DNA of 64,000 nt from Rachycentron canadum (taxonomy: Eukaryota; Chordata; Actinopteri; Carangiformes; Rachycentridae), in the NCBI GenBank assembly GCA_038496675.1, contig CM076654.1:5886034-5950033 (forward strand), in the 5' to 3' direction. Under the pieces are notes generated by a model. That model saw only the letters and a program-made list of their open reading frames with translations, had not been told where the DNA came from and searched no databases. Below are positions 49,381 to 62,600 of this stretch, piece after piece (the stretch's first letter is position 1; every line of letters starts with the position of its first letter). The translations under genes were made by a program, and so were the position numbers.

Positions 49381-50269
49381 AAAAAGCAATACGCTGTAAC
49401 CCTTACCCTGTGGTGGAAGACAGAGAGAAGAAGAAAGAGGGAAGGAGAGGAGGCAGCAGGAATGTAGAGAGGGAAAGGGTAGATGGTTGAATTCTCAAGA
49501 AAATTAAATACAAGTAATACAAATAAAGCGCTGTTAGACTCAAGTCTGTATGCAACAACCTCATACACCTATCACCAGTTTCTCTCACATCCTCTGTTCC
49601 ACCAGGGGAGGTCTGAGGACGAAACAGTGCACACTTACACCCTCTGAATGGCCAATGACTCCCTCAACAGGGCATTGAATTCAATATTCAAATGCTTATT
49701 GTTTTTCCAGACGCTCCTGAATCCAGTGTCAAAGGGAATCTACAATGTTAATGAGGGGGCCAAAGGACCCGGAGTTAAGATTTTAGACGGCCAAACAGTT
49801 GGGGGTGACATTTCACAAGAACAACACAGCTTCTATGCCACTGATTCCTAAAGGCATGATCGACAACCAACCCGCCTTGCCAAGTTGACCACCCTGCCCC
49901 TAACTGATTCCTGAAATCAGCTGCTTCAGTCTGCCACTAAGTACATCTCTAAAAGACTAAGGGTCTCCATCCATGCTGATATCTCACTGAGATTACACAT
50001 AAGGTCGGGTTATGTCAATTTAAACTAGGTGAAGCGACATGTTGTCTAAGCAGAAATAGAGCGTGTTTATTTTTGCTACACAGACCACACTGGAAGGTGA
50101 AGTGAAAGGCCAGCAGTGATAGAGAGAGGGGGAGACAATAAATACCAATGGATAACATACATTTTTTTTGATAAGTTCAGAACCTGGCTCCTGTCTGACC
50201 TCTGCACAGTTTGCTAATATTTATGTGAAATGGGTTTAAATGTCACATTGATGGTTTACACCTCAGTTT

Positions 50270-50520
50270 AGTGTATAAACTTGCTAGCATTTCCGTAGCA
50301 ATAATACACTCAACACAACAAATGTTATGGGCATCTGAACTAAATCTTGTGCCAACCCATCTGGAAGATGTTGAGATATTTTACTGGATAAATGAAAACC
50401 TCAATCTGGTGGCAGTGCTAGAAGATTTAGGGAATTATTTGGAGTCACCCTCAAGGGCGCCATGGACTTCTGTACCATATTTAATGTTATTGCATCCAAC
50501 AGCAGTTAGGATGAAGCACT
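50270..50520. repeat. Degenerate teleost dispersed repeat
   Basis: CCATCTGGAAGATGTTGAGA, TTTACTGGATAAATGAAAAC and CTGTACCATATTTAATGTTA resemble a repeat I have seen often in fish introns, which carries CCATCCAATAGTTGTTGAGA-like text. It explains the 83-codon open frame here, which is not a gene. Confidence 0.4.
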
Positions 50521-51232
50521 AAAAACAACGCTAACTTCTTGTTGGCGGTAAATGAAGTCGGGGCACAGCTATAGACATGCCTTCATCCTCTGGGTACAAA
50601 TGTTTGTTTGCACAAAAATTCATTGCAATGACCTGCACCTGGACCAACGGACGGAGTACAACAATCACAACTGAGGGAAAAAAAAAATGGTAAGAAAGCT
50701 GCTAGTTGTGAGATGTTCCCTCAGAACAGAATCTGTCCATTTTTAATCCTAAGTATTCTAACGGTATCAAACTTAAAACAACCCTAAATATGTACCCCAC
50801 ACCCCTTGATAAAGATAAATGTGCTTGGCCTCACTCTCCTACGGTTCAGTGGCATGCAGGGGAATTCTTCTGCATGCACCCACACGCTATCACAACTTCC
50901 TCAGATTATGCAATTGTGTCCAGGCCCATTGAGATGAAGTCATTATCCTTTTGTTATTTCACTTCATCTCTCCACGGCTGACAACCAGAATCGGAGGCTC
51001 TGAAGTCTTATATCTCAGTTTCTAGCAGGTAGAAATTATTTTTACTACTAACTGGGTTTACAGCCATTACCTTTTACCTTAAATCACTTGCTTAAAGTGC
51101 ATCTGTTATCTAATGCAATGCAGTTCAAAGAGGAACTACAAGTCAGAGTTCATCTGTGTTAAGTTAATGATTACTTCCAGAGGAGCACCTTCTAAAAAGA
51201 ATCACCTGCAGCCTCTCTGCCTGACAGCCATC

Positions 51233-54200
51233 ATGGAGCTGGGACAGCGTCTTTCTGTTTGCGTGCTGCTGACACTTTGTGTGACATGGAGTGCACATGG
51301 AGGAAATATTTTGGTGTGGTACACCGAAGGCAGCCACTGGATTAACATGAAACCTGTGTTGGAGGCGCTGGTTGACAGGGGACACCAGGTGACCGTCCTG
51401 ATCCCGAGCGCATCGATGTACATGAACACCAGTGAGACTTCCCGCTTTCACTATGAACCCTTTGAGGTCTCTGTCTCAATGAAGGACATTGAGGTCTTTT
51501 TTGAGGAGTTCCTCCACTTTTCCATGTATGAGATGGATCAAATGAATTACTTGCAGATTTACATGAGATTCCTGGATCTGATGGAGAGGGACCTGAATTA
51601 TTCCTTGACGATTTTAGACGGCGTGGTGAAATCAGATACCATCATGAAGAAGCTGAAGGAGGGAAATTATGACCTTCTCCTGGCTGATCCCATCTACCCT
51701 GGCAGTGACTTAGCGGCAGAGCTTTTGGGCATCCCACTGGTCTTCTCTTTGCGCTTTTCCTTAGCCAATAACTGGGAGAGGCAATGCGGTCAACTACCCA
51801 GTCCACCTTCCTTTGTCCCTGCCACTATGAGCAAACTGACAGATGTGATGGACTTCTCAGAGAGAGTGTGGAACTTTATCTTCACTATACTTCAGGATAT
51901 TGTGATGAATAACATTTTTTGGATAAAACTAGATAAATATTACTCCGAGGTCAAAGGTGAGCAGCTCATCCACAAGAACCACTTTGTGTAACACTGTTTT
52001 TCCCCCCTCAATGCTTCAATATCTAATCCCTGTTCTCAGATTTTTAATTTAACTTAACATTTAAAAATCAGCCATCTCATTTGATTTAATTTGTGTTGTG
52101 ACAGGGGCACCCAGTAGTGCCTGTGAGATGATGGGTAGAGCAGACATCTGGTTGATACGAACCTACTGGGATTTTGAGTTCCCTCGTCCCTTCCTTCCAA
52201 ACTTCAAATATATTGGCGGGATCCACTGTAGACCTGCTAAACCTTTGCCAGAGGTAATGTCTCCGCTATTACAGGCATATGAATCTGTCATGACAACTCA
52301 ACATTATTCATGGCTCCAAGATTGAAGACAACAGGCAGCAAGAAGGAAAGATAATGTTGGCTGGTTTGCATCAGGGTGATACTGTACTTCTCTTCTTGCA
52401 GGATATGGAGGAATTTGTGCAGAGTTCGGGAGATGCTGGCATTGTGGTCTTCACATTGGGATCCATGATCAAGAACATAACCACAGAGAAGGGCAACACG
52501 ATTGCATCAGCCCTTGCTCAGATCCCACAAAAGGTTGTCACAAACTGAAAATCAATGAATGAATGACCCCTGAGTTCAGTTTTTATTGCTATTCTGTTGC
52601 AGCTTATGAGTGTTATTGTATATAATCTGAGAAATAGCTTGTGCTTTCCAGTTCTGCCAGCCATTTTCCACAGCATAACTATATATTAAGATTTTCTACC
52701 TCCATTTTGTTATATGTAACTCAAGTTGCAAAGACCAAGAATTAGTCATCTTCCTCTTTGTCAGTGCACACTTATAAAGTAGTTGCAAGCACAGACTAGT
52801 GTAACTAGCTCAACTGACACATGTCCTATCAAACGGCAATTTTCAAAAACAGGCAACAGGCAACTGACAAACAAAATGCTAACATAGTCTCAAATTTGGT
52901 TTCATACCACACAAGACAAATGAAACCAGCAAACACCTGGAGAGATGGAAGTTTATCTGACAGTGATAATGTTTGAGGTTTGAAGTTAATTGACTATAGC
53001 GTGAATAAACAACAGATTTCAAACTTATGACAGTATTTTTTCTGGTTGAATTGGGATATTGGCTTTGACTGCAAGGCAAGGAGAATCAATGTGTTAAAAA
53101 AAAAAAAAAAAAATTTAAAGTCTACATGTGTTTTTATAGGTGGTGTGGAGATACAGTGGAGAAACACCAGAGACTCTGGGTGCCAACACCAGAATCTATA
53201 ACTGGATTCCTCAGAATGACCTACTGGGTAAGAGCAGCTTTTATGAGAGCTTTTGACATTAATCTTTGACTTTTATTTTTAAATGAAAGATGGTATCCAC
53301 CATTTTGTTTTGCTTGTATTTTTCTCAAATTTTTAGTTTGATCATACATAAGAAATGAAATAAAATCATGCAGGAATTTAGTGGAATCTATCAGGTTGTA
53401 TTAATTCAATTTAAACTTCAAAAGCATAAGTTGCAAAGTTTAGTTGCCTCACATATTTTAGGTAACAGTGGGACTTGATTTAAGACAGTGTGAGTGTTAT
53501 GGATTTTTTTTTTTTTATCTAGTGATTTTCCAATCATAGTAATTCACTCTGGTATTTATCATAAATGGCAAAAATTAATGAAATTCTGTACCAGTTATTA
53601 CACTTTACACCCTCATCTCATTTTATACTGTTTTTGAAATTTTATATATACACACACACACTTTGGATTCCCACCAACAGCATGACAAAATTAACACTTT
53701 TTCCAAAAATGTAACTGCCATTTTTTGTTTTCTTAAGTGTGCTGCTAAGCTCTGAGCATTTCCTTGATAAACATTTTCTATGCATTGTTGAACAATAGTG
53801 TCCATCAACAGCACTCAAATATCAGGGGTTGTTTAGCGTACATGCTGATTGATTTAGGTATACATTGTCACTCCTCCTGTGTGAATACAATACATACTCA
53901 AAACCTACTTCGATTTCGTAAGTTGTACGGGCTTGAGTTTATGATTGTTGTTTTCTCTAGTTTTTCCAAAACCTCTGTGGGATCTAACGTAGCCTGCTTC
54001 CACTCATAAGCCTTTGACAATTTTCTGTGTGTGTTTATAGGACACACACAAGGCTACATTACCAATCAACAAAGTAGGCAACCGCCCAGGTTTAACATAT
54101 CATTTGGCTCTACATAACACTGTGTTACAGATTCTATGTTTTCCTGGTAATGAAAATAAAACGGCATTTAGCTGTTAATTAATAGGATATTTGTTAGATA

Positions 54201-55589
54201 GGATGATGTAACTATATTTGGTATATTTGCCATTTACACAGAGTAAATGAAGGGACCCACAACAAATAATGGTCCACCAGGGCCCCTTGGAGTCTGGCCA
54301 TGGAGTCACACCATACAGAAGTGAAAAATGTTCAACAGCCTCTCTTAAATGTTATATTAACTTATGTATTATAACATATGGTACCCAATCAGGTCACCCC
54401 AAGACCAGAGCTTTCATCACCCATGGGGGCACTAACGGGATTTATGAGGCCATCTACCATGGTGTACCAATAGTGGGCATACCCATGTTCGCTGACCAGC
54501 CAGACAACATAATCCATATGAAGGCTAAGGGTGCTGCAGTCCTCATGGACTTAAACCTTATGAAGGCTGAGGACCTTAGAGATGCCATCAACACCGTCAT
54601 CAATGAGAAATCGTAAGTTCTCCTACCTATCTTCGCTTTTTGTTTTAGGATATTACAACTGTAACCGAACAATTGTTTTCTTTCCATTTTCCGTTTGGAG
54701 GGTTCTTATTTACACAGAAACTGCTCTGACTATGTGACATTATAGGGATCAAATTTTAGACTTTAAGAACTTGGTATGCATTACTACCATAACCACGAAA
54801 GGGCGGGGATAATATGAGTTTGAGTTATTTATTATGACATGTGTTTAATTATTTATTATAGATTAATTAACCAATAAAATAAACACAATAAACCAACACT
54901 TCTCACATTTGGCTTTTCTGTTGGAGATTGAAGTTTTGAAACATTTGAAAGAAAGAGGAAGGAAAGTGGGAGGGGAGGGAAAAAAAAAACAAAAAAAACC
55001 CACACACAAAACTAATGTTATGGTATAAGAATTTAAATATTTCCCTGCAGAACACAATTCCTAATGATATTAATTAAACTAATGTGAACTAGACAAGATT
55101 AACCAACCTATAAAATACACAAAAAATAAACCAACACCTCTCACATTTGGCTTTTCTGTTGGAGATTGCAGTTTAGAAACATTTGAAAGAAAGAGGAAGG
55201 AAAGGGGGGAGGAAAAAAAAAAAAAAAAAAAAAAAAGGCACAAACCTATAGTTATGGTATGAGAATTAAAATATATAATACTAACTCAAATCCACATTTT
55301 TAGGTATAAGGAGAACGCCATGCAGCTGTCCAGTATCCACCATGACAGACCCATGAATCCTCGGGATGAGGCCATATTCTGGATAGAGTTCACCATGAGA
55401 AACAATGGGGCCAAACACTTGAGGGTCCATGCCCACAAACTCACCTGGTACCAGTATCACAGCCTGGATGTCCTGGCCTTCGTTCTCACCGTCGTTCTGT
55501 TCCTCACATTCCTCTTCATCAAGACCTGTGGTTTCTGCTTTCGAAGGTGCTGTGGCAGAAAAGGGAAGACAAAGACAAAGGCTGAGTAA
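51233..55589 (+). CDS. UDP-glucuronosyltransferase, UGT2-type, 532 aa
   Basis: ER-membrane enzyme that transfers glucuronic acid from UDP-glucuronate to steroids, bile acids and xenobiotics. Exons: 51233-51956, 52105-52253, 52402-52533, 53140-53227, 54393-54612, 55304-55589. This is the six-exon UGT2 layout with the usual 132, 88 and 220 bp exons, totalling exactly 533 codons. A signal peptide (residues 1-22) is followed by NILVWYTEGSHW, with the catalytic His near 35. Asp near 152 in LLLADP is the likely partner. The UGT signature runs from FITHGGTNGIYEA to PMFADQPDN in exon 5. A membrane segment (LAFVLTVVLFLTFLFI) and a basic tail ending KTKTKAE fit KxKxx-type ER retention. Possible N-glycosylation at NTS (65) and NYS (122). 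The start at 51233 was chosen over an in-frame ATG at 51113 because it places the signal peptide correctly. UGT1 is excluded by the ordinary complete first exon; exact fish subfamily not resolved. Confidence 0.93.
54860..55290. repeat. Tandem duplication in UGT intron 5
   Basis: Two copies of about 190 bases, starting near 54868 and 55106, share TCTCACATTTGGCTTTTCTG, TTGGAGATTG and ACATTTGAAAGAAAGAGGAA, each followed by a G/A-rich tract and an A run. High identity suggests a recent local duplication. Confidence 0.85.
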
Positions 55590-56306
55590 CAGACTGAAAT
55601 GAAATTTAACCAGCCAAGTGATGACATGAACTTAAATTTGTTCGCTGATTAACGCACTATTTTTAAGCAAATAAGCACAAAAAAATATGCAGCTAGTAGG
55701 TTGAGAGCATGCAGTATTTGATTTTTGTTTGTTCATCTGTAACTGAACAGGAAGGATTTTGTTCTTTCACTTGTTTTACCATAAACTCAACATATCACTC
55801 GTAAACCCCTACATAAATAAATACCATGTATTTGCTTTCCAGTGAATGAGTTTCTCTTGTTTGCTCCCTCATGAATGGTCAGTAATTAGTGCAATTGTTC
55901 ACAGGTGTGTACTAATTTGCAAAGCTGCACCTGAGGCCAATTTGACATTAAAAGCCGGTTGTTCATTAGCCAGTGTGAGTTTGGACAAAGGAACACACAG
56001 AGATTTTATGCTGCGCCTTTACTTGAACAATACCGATCACACCCCACTGCTCCAGGTTGTCTTAGCAAACTACAGCACAATCACAAATATTTATACACAC
56101 ATGGACATGTGGGCAGCAAATCAAAACAAACAGAAAATACTGGGTTTTTTTTTTTGTTTTAAACACAAATCAACTGATGTAATCAAACTTAAAAAAAAAA
56201 AAAAAAAAAAAAGCAGCCCACTCAAGTACTCAGAACATAGCTTCATATTTACACAACAGCACCTGTCCTTTTCTGTATGAACAGTGTGAATTATTTGTTT
56301 TATTTA
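55590..56306. other. UGT 3' UTR and convergent intergenic space
   Basis: Holds a probable UGT poly(A) signal AATAAA at 55816-55821 and a long A run at about 56191-56212. The opposite-strand rexo1 gene ends at 56307. Confidence 0.6.
56299..56304 (-). terminator. rexo1: Candidate poly(A) signal AATAAA of rexo1
   Basis: On the minus strand an AATAAA lies just after the TAA at 56309-56307, and another overlaps the stop. If used, the 3' UTR is only a few dozen bases. Confidence 0.35.
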
Positions 56307-59300
56307 TTATTTTTTCAGTTTCCCATCCTCTTTGAGCTTCCATATCATGAGCTCCATGCAGGCAGCAGCATCTTCTGCAGTGTCATGGCCACAAACTGGA
56401 AAATAAATTTAAAAAAAAGACAGTCAACACTCTTGGCAATAAATCTGTTGCAATGCTTCTTACATTGGTATTAGTTACTCAATTTTTAGTATGATTGTGA
56501 TTGTCTTTATTTGAATTCAAATGGTTAAAAAAAAAAAAAAAAAAAAAAAAAGACAAAACAGGACACTTGTATGGTGGTTGGAGGTAATCCACGATGACCC
56601 ACCACTCTCTTGGATGATCCTCCGCAGATATTCAGCAGTGAGATTGTTGAGGGTGAGTTTGTGAGGGGGGCCCAGACGGTGGGGGAAGACCACAGATATG
56701 TCCACTACTGTCCCATGGAGCAACTACAGCAAAGAGGAAGATAGCTGAAGCACTTACCCCTTGGAAAACCCTCTTAAGTAATGTCAAGATTCCTCAGTGA
56801 ACATAAACAACCTCAATGTAGGTTTGGATTTAATGGGTGAAAAATACAACAGAGGGTGCTGGTACCACCTTATTTCCATTTTACGCTAGGCTCTACGTCA
56901 ACTCAACTACATTTCTGTGAAAGATACTGTTTTTACTCCAATTTGGTTAAGCGGTGGAGAAGTTACCCATTACTTTGCAGATTAACCATATCAATACAAG
57001 ATATAATATAGAATACACTACCCAGTAGTATATGCAACAATAGGATTGTGTTTAAGTATTTCTTCTACTTCACATTTTGATTTTAAATTCAGAAATTTTA
57101 CGTGACAATATTTCTAGAGTAGGTTATTACCACTTTTGCCAATGGTTTTAATCAAGGTAAATGTCTGCAAAACATGCAGCATCACTAATTTACAACAGTG
57201 TAATAATGTGTGTAATAGTGAATATATAGTCAACCATTAGATTACTGGAGCCAAATGTATAAAAACTAAGCCACCTCAGCCATCTGGAAAAAAAATGGCA
57301 CCACCTCGAGATGAACCTCTCAATTGTTTAAAAAATAAATAAAAATATTAAAAATAAAAAACTTGGTATTCAAGTGAAAAATGATTAGTTGAAATCTTGA
57401 AAAATTTAAAAAAGTCTTACTCGAAAATTGGGAGAAGGCCATGTTGAAATGTAATGGTTACAAACTCACTTTTGAAGGAGGTTAAATAATTGTATGCAAG
57501 ACCACATCTATAAGACAGATGTGAAATCAAATATGCGACAAAAACAGTTGTGTTGAGAAAAGCTTTTCGTAGTCACCTTCAGGGCACAGAGGTCTGTTTC
57601 CAGGCTGTGTCCAATCAGAATGGTGTCAGCGCAAATGAAGCTCAATAAGGTCTCCTGCACCTCTCGGAGGGAGGTGTTGTTACCCTTCACATCTTCCTCA
57701 CTGATGCCTGAAAACCTACACAGGTAAAATGTCACAAGCTATCGCTCATCTACTGGGGCATCTGTTCTTAATGCCACTTATTATAAGCTTGCATTTTTTG
57801 TTAAGCACTGAATCTTAAATTTAAGAGAATAGTATTTTTATTTTAATCTAGAGAAGCAAAAACAAACTGGCTAAAATCTAAAGTCATTTAAAACAGAGCA
57901 AAAATGCAATTGCATGTCACAATCCCATAACATTACCTGGTGTTATAGTCGATGACCTCATTATCAGGTCTGACAAAGGTGTCGTAGACAACCTGCAGAC
58001 TAGAGTTGACCACCGTCACTCTGGAGAGTTCCAGACCATGTACAGTATAACACTATGAAGACAAACATTAACACATTGTGTTTACTGTATACCAAAGATT
58101 GGAAGAAATAAGGGCAGACTCACCTCTGATCACGTCAAACATCAAAAAGGACATTAAGATCTTAGTTTTGTATGCAAATCTCTATTCAAACCTATATTGC
58201 ATGTTAATTGGAACAAATGGAGGATAAGAGATAAGACAAAATTTTCTTTGGCACTTCACCAGTTTGTTGGCCAGGTCTTGAATACTGATGAAATGACCAT
58301 TATTAAATCAAGGCTTCAGTTGAGGTTCAATGCTCAATATAAGGACACTTTAAAAACCCTGCCCCTCAAGGAAGCTGACATCACCATTTCACAGTCCAAG
58401 GAGTAGACACCAGGACAGCTCTTATCTGATGGATGTCTGGGGATGGTGGACACAAACCCATCCAGGCTAAGGGAATCATGGACATGCAACTGTTTGAAAA
58501 AGAAAAAAGAAGAAAAAGAAATCAAAAATTCTAACTTGTACATTCAAGGTTTTCAGGAAAATTTCTTACTCATACATTTTCTACCTTAAACACCTGACAT
58601 CCAGGTGCTCCCATAACTCCTTCGCAGCAGCTGTAGCGAGTCTCCACGCCACCTGGCACTGCAACAATTATAACACATCCCACATTCTCCAGTGTTAACT
58701 ATATATGTGTGACACTATCACACATTTCAAAGAATAAAACAATGGTTAGGCTGCAATGATTACTTGAAAGAAGTTTAATTTAGCCATTTTTATTCTTACA
58801 TAAGAAAAAAATTGAACATGAATGATTCTCATGTGCAGAGAAAAGAAGCCATTTGGTAACACCTGTGGATGCTAAGCCATTTTAAAAATGTATTTTTCAC
58901 TCTGATGTTTTATAAACCAGACAATCTTGGCAGAGTAATTGACAGTGCAAATGTCAGCCCTACATCGTGTACTCACCTCTCTTCTCAACTCCTTTCCCAT
59001 AATGGTAGTCGCACTCCTCCTTGCGAATGTGTTTCCCTATTTGGCTCACAGAATAAGTAGCTCCACATCGACAGCAGATCCTCTTGAGGGCTTTTTTCCC
59101 CAGACAGACAGACAAAGCTCATCACCACAGAGAAGTGCACTGAGATCTTTCCATCACGCAAGTACAGCCCAAGTTAAAAGTGCCCTCTAGTGATACAATA
59201 TAAGAACAGCATCAACTTGTCTTTGCACGGAATTTGAGTACTGCTGTATTTCCACTTACGGTCCGAGTTGACTTTCTTATTGTCAGCAAATAGTGCAGCA

Positions 59301-59564
59301 GAACCAGGTTTCTCTGGGTGCTGGACAGGATAATTGCTCTCAATCAGCCTCTCTTCAGTCAAAATATAATCCTTCAAAGTCTCATACAATGTCATATCAT
59401 CTGCTGGAAAAATTCATACACTTAGAAACCATCATAAGATTACAATGAAAAGACAAATGATGCAAAAGAAACAAATTCTCACCATTTCCTTTTAACTTCT
59501 TCAGGTCAATTGGTATGTTGCCTTTCAATCTTTGGCTGTTGATTTTTTCTTCATCTGCTCCAGG

Positions 59565-59608
<44 letters not shown>

Positions 59609-62600
59609 ATGTTATCAGCATCATTCACAAGTTTCATGAACAACAAGCATGAGTTTTCCAGAGATTCTCACCTTTAGATGAAACAGAACTTTGGTTCTTC
59701 AGCCTCTTTAGTAAATTCACTGCAATACTTGTATATTTGAGTTTGTTTGCACTGCGATTGTACAAACTCCTCTCCTCAGCAACAGCCTGTCAACAATAAG
59801 ACAGGGAAAAGAATAAATAATCAGACTGCAGTTTGTCAGGGAGGATGACACTGAGGCATTTGCTCACCTTTTCAAAGGCATCATTCACATTGGGTGCTGT
59901 TTTAAGGAACTCCTCTGTGAACATGTTGACATAACGCTGTCGGACTTCATGAGGAACTTTTTCTTTGGCAGCCTCACACTGCTGCTTTAGTTTACGTTTA
60001 ATAGGTAATGGCTGAAAGAATAAATTAATTATTAAAAAAAAGATAATTATTCAACATTTCTACCTTATACACAATTTAAGTTTAGTTCAATTCCAAACAA
60101 AAGGTTTTGGTTTTTTTTAACTTCTTACCTTAACAGCAGGTTGAGGGGTAGTGGAGGAAGCAGGACTTGAATGTGCCAAAGCGGAGGTCAGTGAAGGTTT
60201 CCGTGTCGGAGCAGGAATGAGCACAGGTGCTGTTGTGCGGCATCTTTGCACATGGGTAACTAGAGCTGGATGGTATGTTTGTTTCACACTGAAAGTGCTC
60301 GGATGCACTTGACTGACTGGGGTCAGCACCGATGTAACAGGGCTGGAACTTGAAGTAACAGGCAGAGGAAAAGCACCCTCTGGGAGGATCAAGTGCAAGT
60401 TGTTGCCTACATCAATCACAGCTGTTCCCATAGATAGGTAGTTCAAATAAGCTGTGTGATAAGACAAGCACAGGCAGACAAAGTTTTACAAAGAAACATT
60501 AATTTATATATGACAAGGCAGGTAAAATGTCATGGTCAACCATGAGAGCAGATGTAATCGCACAAAAATAATACTTTTATTAAAGGCAACATTTTACTGT
60601 TGACATTTCATGTTAACAGTTTAATAAAAATCTCCCAAATATAAAGATGAATGGATTATGAATCCAGTCCACTACAGTCAACAGCCGCTTACCATGTTGC
60701 ACAGGAGCAGGTTGTATGCTTGTAGGGATTTGAATGGAAGGACAGGCAGTAGTCTGGGTCTCTGGCTTCCTCTGAGAGGTTGAGGAAACAAAAGCCTGAC
60801 CACCTTTAACTGAAGCAGTTAACATGGAGGCTCTCTGCTGTACCTCCTGGATCTTGGATGTGATGGAGGACTGGGAGCCAAATCCTGAAGCTACTGGCCC
60901 ACGCAGGGGGACCAGAACCTGGGGCTGAGGTCTGCTCTTTGCTGCTGGCTGCTGAATCATTGAAAATCAAAGGCCATTTAATTAAAAATGGTAATATTAA
61001 AGCTCAAATTTCTAATCTCAGAGGAAAACAGCTATTTTGGCTATGTTACCACTGTCAAACTATGCAACTATTCTCTTTAAACATGCATAATTATTAAAGA
61101 GCACAACTTGATCTAAAGTCTTATTTCAGATTACCCATGTTGTTGTAAATTATATATACCTCTGTATATTTAGTTTCATGAGCCACCCTCTTCTTTCCTA
61201 GCAATGCTTGGGGTGTGACATTCAACTCTGGCTTCTGCACATCAATAGTTCCAACCTAAAAATGACAAAGTGAGGGAAAGCTCTCTACACTGTTGAAGAC
61301 ATTTTGTCACCTTGGAAAAAAAAAAAAAAAGATTCAGCATACTTACAGACACACTAGGTTGCTCTTCATTTCCCTTGTCCTCATTTGCCTCCATGAAGAT
61401 CCTGTAGCATTCTTCCATTGGGTCACTATCTGACAGCTCCAAATCTGAATAGTTGAGCTCTTCCTCCTCGGAGCTGGAGATGATGATAACCTTTTCATCA
61501 TCTCCTTCGACCAAAAGCTGCTCAACGAGTTCAGATGATTCATCTCCATTGGTCAAATGAGAGTCGACAGACGAAAGGAACCGAATTTGAGACTGCTTGC
61601 TACCTGAAGTTGGTTCTGCTTGCTCCTCGTATCTTACAGATGAGGTCTGGTTCATGATAGCTCTTTCTGGAATTTGTGCTGCCATTTTGTTTGGCATTTT
61701 TTGACTTCCTGGCACCAGTGATGGTACCCTTTGCTTTGGAGACCAGTGGTTATGAATTCTGCTCTGAGCTGGTGGGACTGAGTGAACTTGCTTGGTCTTT
61801 TGCCTGGATTGTGAGTCTGAGTTTGCAGCTTCAGTTTCATAAAAAAGTAAGTTCTTTGATGGAAAATGATGTGGCTGCAGTGGATTCATTTTTTCAACAC
61901 TACAGGACAGCTCACACCGAGCCAAGTCAAGCCGAGTTGAGTTTCCTTCCACCCCAAAATTATTCTTACTCCGATCTTGTTGGTATGAAGAGGCAGAAAG
62001 ACTTGCAGGTTCAGGATAGTTCTCTACTTCTGCTTCAGCAGTCTGACAAGTAATTTTCTGACATTCACTTCCCAGATCCTCTAAACATCCAGTTAAGTCA
62101 ATGACACTACGATCAACTGGTGTATTTTCACATCCTTTGTTCTCAGAAACAGACAAAAATTGATTGTTTTTACCACTGCAATGATTATGAATTTTATTCA
62201 CATCTACCTGTGATGCACATGCAGTTGTGACCTGGCAAGACTCAGCATTTGCAACACAGACCAGGGGAGAATCAAGTAAAGCAGGTACTGTTTTCAGCAC
62301 CTTCAATTCTTTTGTGACCTCTGATTTGCCAGCAACACAATCAAGTTTCTGAGTTCGACCTCTTTTTTTGTCAGGCGAGGGAGGAATGTCAATTACTAAG
62401 ATTCCATCTTCATTTGAGTCATCGAGAGGCTCTGGGGTTGGCGACTGGGAAAGCTGGGTCTGAGCAACTGGCTTCTTTTGGTCACAGGGTACAGCGTCTC
62501 TTTCCCTTTTCAAACCTTGTCCAATTTTTACCTTCTGCTCCTTACCTGATGAGCTGTAAGACCGCAAGTCAGCAGAAAAGTTGGACAGGGGGTCATACTC

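Larger units (their letters stand above)
47231..51112. other. Intergenic between tal2 and UGT, regulatory candidates and repeat fragment
   Basis: No gene recognised. 48885-49040 is a mixed-composition block with GATA-type sites (CTTATC 48889-48894, GTTATC 48920-48925, TTTATC 49028-49033). 49080-49380 is GC-rich and contains the second homeodomain/POU-like module. About 50270-50520 resembles a teleost dispersed repeat (CCAACCCATCTGGAAGATGT, GAGATATTTTACTGGA). Confidence 0.5.

Noticed and set aside
50271..50522. 83-codon open frame before the UGT gene
   Set aside because: Coincides with a degenerate dispersed repeat.
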